From: UBA9337 sp038331135
GTDB taxonomy: Bacteria; Patescibacteriota; Minisyncoccia; Moranbacterales; UBA9337
Assembly: GCA_038331135.1 (NCBI GenBank)
Contig: JBBQOS010000010.1
Location: forward strand, 1-23,821
DNA length: 23,821 bases
Direction: 5' to 3'
The notes below the pieces were generated by a model. That model did no database searches, was not told the origin of the DNA, and saw only the letters and a list, made by a program, of their open reading frames with translations. Made by a program: the position numbers and the translations under genes. This document shows, one piece after another, positions 6,438 to 12,861 of the stretch (position 1 is the stretch's first letter; the number at the start of each line of letters is the position of its first letter).

Positions 6438-6533
6438 ATGAATAATCAATTAGCAAAAAATTTGTTTTATAGCTTTTACTTCTGGTTTATGCCCAGAGGT
6501 CGCTTTATTTTTGCTAAGAAAGTTATAAACTAA
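6438..6533 (+). CDS. Leader peptide 2, 31 residues, homologous to leader peptide 1
   Basis: The frame runs from ATG 6438 to TAA 6531-6533. It opens M-N-N-Q-L-A-K, continues with an aromatic hydrophobic run (NLFYSFYFWFM), and ends PRGRFIFAKKVIN. Length (31 residues), the N-terminal M-x-N-Q-x-x-K and the C-terminal R-G-x-F-[VI]-F-A-x-K-[VI] are shared with the leader at 5100-5195, while the middle has diverged. As in copy 1, the last codons form the left arm of a long hairpin that competes with a terminator. No clear Shine-Dalgarno is present. Confidence 0.65.
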   Translation: MNNQLAKNLFYSFYFWFMPRGRFIFAKKVIN

Positions 6534-6579
6534 AAAATTTCTTGATAAAAATAAGCCGGCCTCTAGCGGGTCGGTTTTT
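6496..6579 (+). promoter_or_regulatory. Transcription attenuator 2 (antiterminator/terminator switch)
   Basis: The architecture matches the element at 5164-5252. Hairpin A pairs 6496-6521 (GAGGTCG...TTATTTTT...AAGAAA, the last codons of the leader) with 6538-6563, about 23 pairs. Hairpin B pairs 6556-6562 (CCGGCCT) with 6568-6574 (GGGTCGG), followed by TTTTT (6575-6579). Both need CGGCCTC. Sequence beyond the T run is also shared with copy 1 (an AGTTCTTT word follows in both), which indicates common descent rather than convergence. Confidence 0.65.
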
Positions 6580-6655
6580 CAGTTCTTTATTTTTTAAAAA
6601 AGTTGTCAAAAATAGCGTTACGAACAACAAAACCTCAGCTAAAGGAGAAAAAGTT

Positions 6656-7033
6656 ATGACAGTAAATGTGCCAGTATTCAAAATTGAAACAGTTCAACTC
6701 AAGATTTATGCTACAGCCGATGATAAAAGGAATAAATTTTATTATTTGGCTCAAATTTTTATCGAACAGTTGGACTCTTGCCGAGGAATATCCATTTGCC
6801 AAAGCGATTTTTCTTTAGAAGCAATAGAGCTAATGGAGGAGATTGTCAATCGTTTGGACGATATATTTGGCAGGCGAACTTCTGGGTCAATTTTTAAATT
6901 TGAAGAGAATTTTACGATGCAAAAATTAATTGATGCATTGGGAATATTTAAAGAGGGTCCCATTTTATTTGTAACGCCGGCAGATTTGACCTACATCAAC
7001 GTTAGATTAATGGCGCTGATTGATATTTTCTGA
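6656..7033 (+). CDS. Unrecognised 125-residue soluble protein of operon 2
   Basis: The product starts MTVNVPVFKIETVQLK and has two cysteines close together (SCRGISICQ, residues about 41-47), an acidic helix-like stretch (SLEAIELMEEIVNRLDDIF) and a hydrophobic C-terminus. There is no signal peptide and no family I recognise. ATG 6656 is fixed by a strong Shine-Dalgarno (AAAGGAG, 9 nt upstream). A longer reading from TTG 6542 would run back through the attenuator and is rejected. It appears to be the only gene of operon 2, controlled by leader peptide 2 and ended by the terminator at 7081-7113. No similarity to the 130-residue protein of operon 1 is evident by eye. Confidence 0.65.
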   Translation: MTVNVPVFKIETVQLKIYATADDKRNKFYYLAQIFIEQLDSCRGISICQSDFSLEAIELMEEIVNRLDDIFGRRTSGSIFKFEENFTMQKLIDALGIFKEGPILFVTPADLTYINVRLMALIDIF

Positions 7034-7080
7034 CAACTTTAACGGAAGTGAGATTATTTTAGCTTGAAAAAGCGGAGATA

Positions 7081-7113
7081 GTGGAAGCAATCAAACGGTT
7101 GCTTTCACTTTTT
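7081..7113 (+). terminator. Rho-independent terminator of operon 2
   Basis: A 10-bp stem, GTGGAAGCAA (7081-7090) with 7099-7108 (one G-U pair), has an 8-nt loop and is followed by TTTTT (7109-7113). Confidence 0.85.
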
Positions 7114-7393
7114 AATTTATTTGAAATTGCATAACTTGTTTTACTAGATAATTCTATGTCCGTAGAATTATAGGGGAAAATATTTAGATGATATTAGTCG
7201 AGGGAAATAGTGGATTTGATAGCTATAATTTTGATTCTGAACTCTACTTGCTAAACCGTACTTTTTGATATAAAATAACTTAGAGATTTAAAAATTATTC
7301 ATAAAAATAAGGAGTCTTGGGTAAGCGAAAAACTGGGCAATTCAAAGAGTTGAAGTTAGTGTTTACTAAAGATTGTTTTTATTTTATTATTTT
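7114..7393 (+). other. Intergenic stretch with hairpin and possible micro-ORF before rplI
   Basis: It contains a perfect 9-bp hairpin at 7148-7171 (ATAATTCTA, 6-nt loop, TAGAATTAT) without a T run. Just after it is a possible 26-codon frame, ATG 7188 to TGA 7266-7268, with an AGGGGAA ribosome-binding-like site. The peptide does not resemble the two 31-residue leaders. Its reality is uncertain. No clear promoter for rplI is seen. Confidence 0.3.
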
Positions 7394-7840
7394 ATGAAAG
7401 TAGTTTTATTAGAAAACGTTAAAAAACTTGGCAAAGTTGGGGATGTGGTTAATGTTTCTGACGGTTATGCGAGAAATCTTTTGTTTCCCAAAAATTTGGC
7501 GCAAATTGCTACGCCGAGCGTTTTAAAAATGGTTGAAAAAAGCAAGGCGAATATGATAGCTAGCGAAAAAGAAGAAATTAATAAAATTAATGAGTTAGCT
7601 AGAAACATTAAAGATAAAAAAATCGTGATTAGCGCCAAAGCCAAAAGTGGAAAGCTTTTTGGTTCTATTGATGCGAGTGTTATCTCGCGAGAATTAAAAA
7701 ATCAATTAAATATTGAAATCAAAAAAGAAAATATAAAGCTAGAAGCTCCCATAAAAGAAGTGGGAGCGAAAAAAGTTGTTGTAGAATTTTCAAAAAATAT
7801 CAAAACTAATATTATTGTTGAAATCAAAGAGGAAAAATGA
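7394..7840 (+). CDS. rplI: Large ribosomal subunit protein bL9
   Basis: A 148-residue bL9 of normal length. The N-terminal RNA-binding domain is typical (MKVVLLENVKKLGKVGDVVN, then the SDGYARNLLFP motif), followed by a long connecting helix (about 45-75, rich in Lys/Glu) and the C-terminal domain ending VEIKEEK. ATG 7394 is chosen because family members begin M-K-V-[IV]-L. A TTG at 7373 would add seven residues. pyrG starts 48 bp after its TGA. Presence of bL9 is informative: several CPR groups, including Microgenomates, are reported to lack it. Confidence 0.95.
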   Translation: MKVVLLENVKKLGKVGDVVNVSDGYARNLLFPKNLAQIATPSVLKMVEKSKANMIASEKEEINKINELARNIKDKKIVISAKAKSGKLFGSIDASVISRELKNQLNIEIKKENIKLEAPIKEVGAKKVVVEFSKNIKTNIIVEIKEEK

Positions 7841-7888
7841 TTCTCTTTTTTAAATTTAATTTTTTTAATCAAACTTATCGGATAAAAT

Positions 7889-9529
7889 ATGAATAAAAAT
7901 AACAAGAAATATATTTTTGTGTTGGGCGGAGTTATGAGCGGAATTGGAAAAGGAATTGCTACATCATCATTGGGTGCTATTTTAAAAGCGCGTGGTTATA
8001 AGCCAACTGCAATAAAAATTGATCCATATGTAAATGTAGATGCCGGGACAATGAACCCAACTGAGCACGGAGAAGTTTTTGTTATGGATTGTGGGTTGGA
8101 GACTGATCAGGATATGGGAAACTACGAGAGATTTATGGAAATAAATTTACCGGGAGAAAATTATATGACTACGGGAAGTATCTATCAAAAAGTAATTAAC
8201 CGCGAGAGAAACCTGGAATACAAAGGAAAGTGTGTACAAATAATTCCGCATATTACCGATGAAGTAATTCGCACTATAAAAAATGCAGCTAAAAGCAATG
8301 ATGCCGATGTGGTGCTAATTGAGATTGGAGGAACTATTGGTGATTACGAAAATATGCTTTTTATGGAAGCCGCTAGGCAAATGAAATTAAAAAATCCAAA
8401 AGATGTCGTTTTTGTGATGATTACTTATTTGCCTTATCCGCCCAAAGTGGGGGAAATGAAAACCAAACCTACTCAGCAAGCAGTGAGGGAATTAAACGCC
8501 AATGGAATTAATCCAGACATAATTATCGCTAGAAGTGAAGTGGAAATTGATAAAAAAAGAAAAGAAAAAATAGCTCTTTTTTGTAATGTAAATGAAAAAG
8601 ATATTATTTCTGCTCCAGATATTGACACTGTTTATGAAGTGCCGATTAACTTTGAGCGCGATGATTTGAGCCGTAGAATTTTAAAAAAACTTGATCTACC
8701 TAGTAAAAAAACAGATCTTAAAAGATGGTATGAATTGGTGGATAATATTAAGAAATCAGAAAAGTCAGTTAAAATTGGAATTGTGGGGAAATATTTTGGA
8801 ACAGGCGAATTTATGCTGGGTGATTCTTATATTAGTGTAATTGAAGCTGTTAAGCATGCTTGTTTTAAAGCAAAGGTGAAACCTCAAATAGAATGGCTCA
8901 ATAGCGAAGAATTTGAAAAGAAATCTAAAGATATGGATGAGTTGAAAGAATACGCCGGAATCGTAGTGCCAGGAGGTTTTGGATCGCGCGGAATTGAGGG
9001 AAAAATTAATGTGATTAAATATTGCCGAGAAAATAAAATTCCATTTTTGGGACTTTGCTACGGGATGCAATTGGCGGTAATTGAATTTTCTAGAAATGTT
9101 TTAAATTTGAAAGATGCCAACACGACTGAGATTGATAGAAAAACCAAAAATCCAGTAATTGATATAATGCCCGAGCAAAAAAAGAATTTGGAGGATGGAA
9201 ATTACGGAGCGACGATGCGGCTAGGATCCTATGATGCCTTTTTGTCTAAAGATACCGTTGCTTACAAAGCTTACGGCAAAAAAGAAATTTCTGAAAGGCA
9301 TAGGCATCGTTGGGAAGTTAATCCTGATTATGTCGAAAAAGTAGAAAAGGGTGGCTTGGTTTTTTCAGGAAAATCAGCTGATGGAAGATTGATGGAAATT
9401 GTGGAGCTTCCAAAAAGTAAGCATCCTTTCTTCCTAGGAACACAATTCCATCCCGAATTTAAATCTACGCCGCTTAGCTCACATCCATTGTTTTTTGAAT
9501 TTATAAAGGCAGTGAAAGAGAATAAGTAA
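7889..9529 (+). CDS. pyrG: CTP synthase
   Basis: Makes CTP from UTP, ATP and glutamine in the cytosol, the last step of pyrimidine nucleotide synthesis. The 546-residue product has the full two-domain layout. The synthetase domain (about 1-270) carries the P-loop-like GGVMSGIGKG near the start and the YVNVDAGTMNPTEHGEVFV segment. The class I glutamine amidotransferase domain (about 290-546) has the oxyanion segment PGGFGSRG, nucleophile Cys390 in GLCYGMQ, and the His/Glu of FHPEF near the C-terminus. No Shine-Dalgarno is visible. It lies directly downstream of rplI and may share its transcript. A bidirectional terminator follows at 9669-9705. Confidence 0.97.
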   Translation: MNKNNKKYIFVLGGVMSGIGKGIATSSLGAILKARGYKPTAIKIDPYVNVDAGTMNPTEHGEVFVMDCGLETDQDMGNYERFMEINLPGENYMTTGSIYQKVINRERNLEYKGKCVQIIPHITDEVIRTIKNAAKSNDADVVLIEIGGTIGDYENMLFMEAARQMKLKNPKDVVFVMITYLPYPPKVGEMKTKPTQQAVRELNANGINPDIIIARSEVEIDKKRKEKIALFCNVNEKDIISAPDIDTVYEVPINFERDDLSRRILKKLDLPSKKTDLKRWYELVDNIKKSEKSVKIGIVGKYFGTGEFMLGDSYISVIEAVKHACFKAKVKPQIEWLNSEEFEKKSKDMDELKEYAGIVVPGGFGSRGIEGKINVIKYCRENKIPFLGLCYGMQLAVIEFSRNVLNLKDANTTEIDRKTKNPVIDIMPEQKKNLEDGNYGATMRLGSYDAFLSKDTVAYKAYGKKEISERHRHRWEVNPDYVEKVEKGGLVFSGKSADGRLMEIVELPKSKHPFFLGTQFHPEFKSTPLSSHPLFFEFIKAVKENK

Positions 9530-9613
9530 GATAATTGTAGATTTTTAATTTAGATTCAGTTTTAAATTAATAGCGTAGAATAATTTTTTTAGTCATCAGC
9601 CGAAAAGTAATCT

Positions 9614-9648
9614 GGTCATTAGGAAATAAAGATATTTATTTGATGACC
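9614..9648. repeat. Imperfect hairpin after pyrG
   Basis: GGTCAT (9614-9619) pairs with ATGACC (9643-9648), and inside that AAATAAA pairs with TTTATTT around a GATA loop. No T run follows. It may be a degenerate palindromic repeat or a 3' mRNA structure. Confidence 0.45.
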
Positions 9649-9668
9649 GATGAGAAGTGACCGCATAA

Positions 9669-9705
9669 ATTAAAAACAGACATTTTATTAGTGTCTGTTT
9701 TTAAT
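9669..9705. terminator. Bidirectional terminator between pyrG and rpmA
   Basis: A perfect 14-bp stem, 9669-9682 (ATTAAAAACAGACA) with 9692-9705, has a 9-nt loop. The arms carry A and T runs on both sides, so it can stop both pyrG (plus) and rpmA (minus). Confidence 0.85.
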
Positions 9706-9725
9706 ATTTTGTTTAATTGGAACTG

Positions 9726-10010
9726 TTATTTCTTCTCAGGAATAACACTGACAAATCTTCTTTTATCAAGTTTGCCGGTAAAGGCTTTTACTTTTTTCTT
9801 GCTAAATTGTACAATTCCACTTACAAGAGCGTACAATGTGTCATCCTCTCCGCGACCGACATTTTTTCCTGCATGAAATTTAGTGCCTGTTTGACGAATA
9901 ATAATATTTCCAGTGTCGGCTTTTTCACTACCGAAAATTTTAACTCCGCGTCTTTTTGAGATAGAATCACGACCATATTGGGTGGATCCACCAGCTTTAC
10001 GATGTGCCAT
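9726..10010 (-). CDS. rpmA: Large ribosomal subunit protein bL27
   Basis: A 94-residue bL27 with the signature MAHRKAGGSTQYGRDSISKR, whose N-terminal tail reaches toward the peptidyl-transferase centre, and GNIIIRQTGTKFHAGKNVG. The protein starts directly with the mature-type N-terminus, so it lacks the cleavable extension found in Firmicutes. rplU (bL21), its usual partner, is not adjacent. Convergent with pyrG; a shared terminator separates them. Confidence 0.96.
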   Translation of the reverse strand: MAHRKAGGSTQYGRDSISKRRGVKIFGSEKADTGNIIIRQTGTKFHAGKNVGRGEDDTLYALVSGIVQFSKKKVKAFTGKLDKRRFVSVIPEKK

Positions 10011-10061
10011 ATAATTTATTTAGAATATTTAAACTTAATGCCGTTACAAGTTAAAGTGTTC

Positions 10062-10090
10062 TGGTCATACTCATTAAAAAAATGTATAAT
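10062..10090 (+). promoter_or_regulatory. Promoter upstream of the Ada-like membrane protein gene
   Basis: The -35-like TGGTCA (10062-10067), a 17-bp spacer and a consensus -10 TATAAT (10085-10090) give a predicted start near 10097, about 70 nt before the ATG at 10166. Confidence 0.55.
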
Positions 10091-10165
10091 ATTTAAATAA
10101 GAGTAAAACCTTAGGGATTAAATTGCGACGGTATAACAAGAATTAGTATATCAAATTTTACGAAT

Positions 10166-10603
10166 ATGTCAAACAAAAAATGGAAAAAGTTTGGACAGGT
10201 GAAGATTATCTGGGAAAAATACGAGAAAAAAGTGGTTTTAGCAAGCGGATTAATTTTGATAGCCGTTATCTCATTTGAAGTGGGAATCTTGCAGGGGCAT
10301 AAATTTGAGCAAAAAACCTTGATTGTAGAAAAAGCTCCTGAAATTGCGATGGAGAGTCCAAAAGCTCCAGAAACGGCTATTTTGGGCGTCCAGAGCATCA
10401 ATAATGAAACAAAAGATTTGAAATCAGAAAGTACTATCAAAACTAAAGAGTGTATGTTTGTTGGAAGTAAAAATTCGGACAAATATCATAAACCTGATTG
10501 TCGTTTTGCCAAAAATATCAAACCCGAAAACATTGTTTGCTTTAAGAACGAGGAAGATGCGAAAAGTAAGGGGTATGTGGGAGATAAGGGGTGCATAAAA
10601 TAG
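10166..10603 (+). CDS. Membrane-anchored protein with a C-terminal Ada-like zinc-binding domain
   Basis: 145 residues: a basic N-terminus, one membrane helix (about 23-43, VVLASGLILIAVISFEVG), a linker of about 50 residues, and a C-terminal domain from about residue 95. The segment FVGSKNSDKYHKPDCRFAKN, then IKPENIVCFKNEEDAKSKGY and a final GDKGC, matches the small zinc domain related to the N-terminus of Ada, which also occurs at the ends of secreted nucleases. Four cysteines (96, 112, 125, 143) are present. C112 and C143 sit where the family's cysteines normally fall. The domain would lie outside the membrane. The role is unknown; DNA or surface binding is possible. Confidence 0.75.
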   Translation: MSNKKWKKFGQVKIIWEKYEKKVVLASGLILIAVISFEVGILQGHKFEQKTLIVEKAPEIAMESPKAPETAILGVQSINNETKDLKSESTIKTKECMFVGSKNSDKYHKPDCRFAKNIKPENIVCFKNEEDAKSKGYVGDKGCIK

Positions 10604-10715
10604 ATTGTTCTAATTGTTGAAAATGTTCGAAATGTCTAGATTGTTAAATTGCTTTATTGCCAAATTGTTTTAGGAATTTAGGAATTTGAGAATTTAGGAA
10701 TTTGAGATTGGGTGA
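10604..10715 (+). repeat. Degenerate word-like intergenic repeat
   Basis: First a stretch of 'ttgtt/attgtt/aaattgtt' words, then 'aggaatttaggaatttgagaa' style repeats of period about 8/16 bp (10672-10712). The second part resembles 3664-3712. It is not a CRISPR: the units are too short and have no unique spacers. Confidence 0.5.
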
Positions 10716-10785
10716 TTAAAAGTTAACACTCTAGTATATCAGAAAAGGGGCTTTCATGTTTGAATGTTGTGTTGCTTATTTTCGT

Positions 10786-10814
10786 TTGACAAACTTTTTT
10801 ATATAACTTATAAT
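10786..10814 (+). promoter_or_regulatory. Fully consensus promoter of khpA
   Basis: TTGACA (10786-10791), a 17-bp spacer and TATAAT (10809-10814) match the sigma-70 consensus exactly. The predicted start near 10821 gives a leader of about 50 nt that can form a hairpin GAAACG...CGTTTC. This implies strong expression. Confidence 0.85.
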
Positions 10815-10872
10815 TTAATTGAAACGCTTATATAGATAGTGTCGTTTCGGTAATTAGTAAGAAAAAAAAAGT

Positions 10873-11220
10873 ATGGCAGATACAATAGACGCAGGGTTTA
10901 TTGAGCAAGTTGTAAAAATGCTTGTTGATAATCCAGATGCGGTGAAAGTAGAAAGAAAGGTTGATGAAATGGGTGTTCTTATCAGTCTGGATGTTGATCC
11001 AAAAGATATGGGAATAGTCATTGGTCGTGAAGGACAAACAGCTAAAGCGCTTAGAACTTTGCTAAGAGTTATCGGAGCAAAAAACAACGCTCGTGTAAAT
11101 CTAAAAATCAATGAACCAGAAGGATCTGAAAGAGCTATGAGAAACAATCAGGCTCCAGTATCAGTAGCACCAGAAAAGAAAACTATCGATGATGTAGTAG
11201 GTGAAATTGAACAAATGTAA
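10873..11220 (+). CDS. khpA: KH-domain RNA-binding protein KhpA (YlqC family)
   Basis: 115 residues. The KH core is typical of the KhpA/YlqC family: a helix with FIEQVVKMLVDNPDAV, then VDPKDMGIVIGREGQTAKALRTLL with the nucleic-acid-binding G-x-x-G loop (GREG, about residues 52-55). Usual KhpA proteins are about 75-90 residues. The extra C-terminal tail (about 85-115, NNQAPVSVAPEKKTIDDVV) is acidic and probably disordered. In Firmicutes, KhpA pairs with KhpB in RNA binding and control of cell elongation. It often sits beside rpsP, but not here: the gene has its own consensus promoter and terminator. Confidence 0.9.
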   Translation: MADTIDAGFIEQVVKMLVDNPDAVKVERKVDEMGVLISLDVDPKDMGIVIGREGQTAKALRTLLRVIGAKNNARVNLKINEPEGSERAMRNNQAPVSVAPEKKTIDDVVGEIEQM

Positions 11221-11245
11221 TCTTTGAGATTATCTTGTATAAAAT

Positions 11246-11274
11246 AAAAACCGTCGGTTTAGCTGGCGGTTTTT
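11246..11274 (+). terminator. Rho-independent terminator of khpA
   Basis: A 10-bp stem, AAAAACCGTC (11246-11255) with 11265-11274 (one G-U pair), has a 9-nt loop. The arm ends in T5 and a further T-rich run follows. Confidence 0.85.
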
Positions 11275-11586
11275 GATTTTTTAAAAATATAGTTTTTAGT
11301 GGTTGCTGAGCACGAAATGCAAATAGGTTTATGTTGAGAATAATTGATCGGTAGTATTTTTTCAATAACTTTTTTGACAGCAAAAAAGTTACAAAAAAAT
11401 GCCACACATACTTTTGAAATATGAACAAATCTAACTCTCATTGCGCTAAAACTTCAGACTTCGCTATCGATCCGTAACAAATTTTTTACACTCCATTCAA
11501 GTTGATTTATTTTATTTCATCCATAACGGGCGGGGTTTATCTAATGTCTATTTGAAATGTTTTTGTATGTATTTGATGTGAAAACA
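11275..11586. other. Intergenic stretch without a recognisable gene
   Basis: About 310 bp hold no supported gene. It contains a perfect 10-bp hairpin at 11366-11391 (TAACTTTTTT, loop GACAGC, AAAAAAGTTA) and a fragment 'cttcgctatcg' at 11459-11469 that recurs in the dispersed repeat near 13219. Short open frames here on the minus strand lack coding features. Confidence 0.5.
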
Positions 11587-11616
11587 ATAAAACCCCGATT
11601 TTACTCGGGGTTTTAT
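11587..11616. terminator. Bidirectional terminator downstream of the 3D-domain gene
   Basis: A perfect 12-bp stem, ATAAAACCCCGA (11587-11598) with 11605-11616, has a 6-nt loop. T runs follow in both directions. It ends the minus-strand gene 11636-12205. Confidence 0.85.
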
Positions 11617-11635
11617 GATTTTTTGTGATATATTT

Positions 11636-12205
11636 TTAGTATACTAATTCTGCCTCTAAATTTCTTCTTCCAAAAGCAAAAGCTTCTGATTTAGTTTGCA
11701 TATAAATATCGAATTTGTTTCCCTTAATGGCACCACCTCTATCTTCACAGGTGAAAACGCCATAACCTTCGATTTTTACTTTAGCACCAAAAGGATATTG
11801 AGGAGGACAAGCAAGAGTTCTTTTTTCTTGGACTTTCACTCCACTGGCAGTGATGCCATCACTTTTTCCACATTCGTCAGCCGCTGCCGTATAGGCCGAA
11901 GCATTGATGACGAATTTTCCTTCACGCAAAGATTTCCATTGGTTGTCTTGTTTCTTTTTCCAGATAGAGAGAATTTTTTCATCTCTTATATCTATAACTG
12001 GTACAATTTCTTCCTGTTTAATTTCAGGAATTTTATAACCAACGGGGATATCTTGTATATAAATAATGTTATTTTTTATTTTAAATTTTAGTGCTGATTC
12101 GGTATTGACTTTGGATTGGTTGGCTAAGGTCATTTTTGGTAACAGAATTATAGCCATCAAAAATACTAAGACAATAGTGGTACGCATCAAAAATTTATTA
12201 AACAT
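11636..12205 (-). CDS. Secreted 3D-domain protein (cell-wall-associated)
   Basis: 189 residues. The N-terminus is a signal peptide or anchor (MFNKFLMRTTIVLVFLMAII, possible cleavage after TLA near 28). A variable segment follows (30-95). From about 97 comes a double-psi-beta-barrel 3D domain: NASAYTAAADECGKSDGITA, then PFGAKVKIEGYGVFTCEDRG and KGNKFDIYM with the conserved acidic residues (D116, D155, D166). 3D domains occur in peptidoglycan-remodelling proteins such as YabE/Rpf-type and lytic transglycosylase relatives. Cysteines 112, 133 and 153 may form disulfides. The gene has its own promoter (12317-12345) and a folded 5' UTR that seems to cover the start region, so expression is probably regulated by RNA structure. 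Confidence 0.85.
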   Translation of the reverse strand: MFNKFLMRTTIVLVFLMAIILLPKMTLANQSKVNTESALKFKIKNNIIYIQDIPVGYKIPEIKQEEIVPVIDIRDEKILSIWKKKQDNQWKSLREGKFVINASAYTAAADECGKSDGITASGVKVQEKRTLACPPQYPFGAKVKIEGYGVFTCEDRGGAIKGNKFDIYMQTKSEAFAFGRRNLEAELVY

Positions 12206-12311
12206 TATTATCCCAAGCGCACTTGCGGATAGCCGTTTTTGGCGGACTTGCCTTGCTTTTTAAGGGCAAAGGTTGAGTCATTAAGCCCACTAGGGTGCCT
12301 ACTGATTCAAC
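12206..12311 (-). promoter_or_regulatory. Structured 5' UTR of the 3D-domain gene (riboswitch candidate)
   Basis: This leader of about 105 nt is clearly richer in G+C than its surroundings and folds almost completely. From its 5' end: a stem GTTGA/TCAAC (12311-12307 with 12276-12272) with further pairs TCA/TGA and CCC/GGG inside, then TTGCC...GGCAA (12269-12265 with 12252-12248), and finally a 9-bp hairpin with one bulge (12231-12209, TATCC-CAAG...CTTG-GGATA) ending 3 nt before the ATG. The last hairpin would hide the ribosome landing site. I could not match it to any known riboswitch consensus from memory. c-di-AMP (ydaO) would be the natural suspect for a wall-remodelling gene, but its core is not visible. 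Confidence 0.5.
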
Positions 12312-12316
12312 TGATA

Positions 12317-12345
12317 AGCATAGCATACTTTGGGTATTTTGTCAA
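12317..12345 (-). promoter_or_regulatory. Promoter of the 3D-domain gene
   Basis: On the minus strand: TTGACA (12345-12340), a 17-bp spacer and TATGCT (12322-12317). The predicted start near 12310 coincides with the base of the first leader hairpin. Confidence 0.75.
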
Positions 12346-12388
12346 GATTTTGCACTTAAGTTTAAATCTGAATCGTCAAATCTAAATT

Positions 12389-12416
12389 TTGAAACTTAAA
12401 TTTTCGGGCTTAATTA
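12389..12416 (+). promoter_or_regulatory. Weak promoter candidate upstream of a structured RNA
   Basis: TTGAAA (12389-12394), a 16-bp spacer and TAATTA (12411-12416). The predicted start near 12423 falls just before the long stem at 12426. Matches are modest. Confidence 0.35.
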
Positions 12417-12425
12417 ACAATTTGG

Positions 12426-12499
12426 ATGGTAATTCTCAGTTATGCTTGTGAGCCTGATCACCTTGGTCAAAACCTGACTATTTCACTGGGAGTTACTAT
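12426..12499 (+). ncRNA. Structured RNA element upstream of the 67-residue gene
   Basis: A 15-bp closing stem (12426-12440 with 12485-12499, three G-U pairs, including TAATTCTCAGT with ACTGGGAGTTA) encloses 44 nt that can form smaller hairpins (for example GTGA...TCAC). A T-rich run (TTTCGTTTTTTTATT) follows, so it could act as a terminator or attenuator. It lies directly before the gene at 12533. I do not recognise the class. Confidence 0.45.
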
Positions 12500-12532
12500 T
12501 TTCGTTTTTTTATTGAACCGTTTTTAATTAAT

Positions 12533-12736
12533 ATGGAAAAAGATGAATCATATCAGCGAGGTCGTGCACAAGTTTATGATGAAATTTGCGCGGGAGTCGA
12601 TATGACGGAAATTCTCATGAGAGGAGAGAAATATATACAGAAAAATGTAATATTTTCTTTTATACATGGACACAGGTGTTTTTTTAAGGCGATTAACGCT
12701 TCAACTAAACAAATTAAAAAAGAAGAATTTGGATAG
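12533..12736 (+). CDS. Unrecognised 67-residue protein
   Basis: The product starts MEKDESYQRGRAQVYDEICA and has an acidic, helix-like first half and a basic, more hydrophobic second half (NVIFSFIHGHRCFFKAI). It has two cysteines and no clear membrane segment. No Shine-Dalgarno is present. It is flanked by a structured RNA upstream (12426-12499) and a strong terminator downstream, which supports a real transcription unit. The family is unknown. Confidence 0.5.
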   Translation: MEKDESYQRGRAQVYDEICAGVDMTEILMRGEKYIQKNVIFSFIHGHRCFFKAINASTKQIKKEEFG

Positions 12737-12764
12737 GCTGAGATTGACAGAATAATGATTTTTG

Positions 12765-12805
12765 GAAGCCAAATGCGGATTATTGCGTTTGGCTTCTTTA
12801 TTTTT
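12765..12805 (+). terminator. Rho-independent terminator of the 67-residue gene
   Basis: A 12-bp stem, GAAGCCAAATGC (12765-12776) with 12785-12796 (one G-U pair), has an 8-nt loop and is followed by TTTATTTTT. Confidence 0.85.
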
Positions 12806-12861
12806 CTCTAATAATAAATCCAAATATAAAAATTAGATTTTCATTAATAAACCTTAAAAGC

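Noticed and set aside
7317..7397. 26-codon TTG frame overlapping the rplI start by ATGA
   Set aside because: The GGAG motif lies only 2 nt from the TTG and the peptide has no similarity to the two 31-residue leaders. The overlap is likely chance.
10672..10712. Possible CRISPR array
   Set aside because: The repeated unit is about 8-16 bp and degenerate, with no spacers and no cas genes in the window.
11183..11441. Minus-strand open frames of 60 and 81 codons downstream of khpA
   Set aside because: They cross the khpA terminator and a hairpin, have no ribosome binding site, and look like translated A/T-rich noise.
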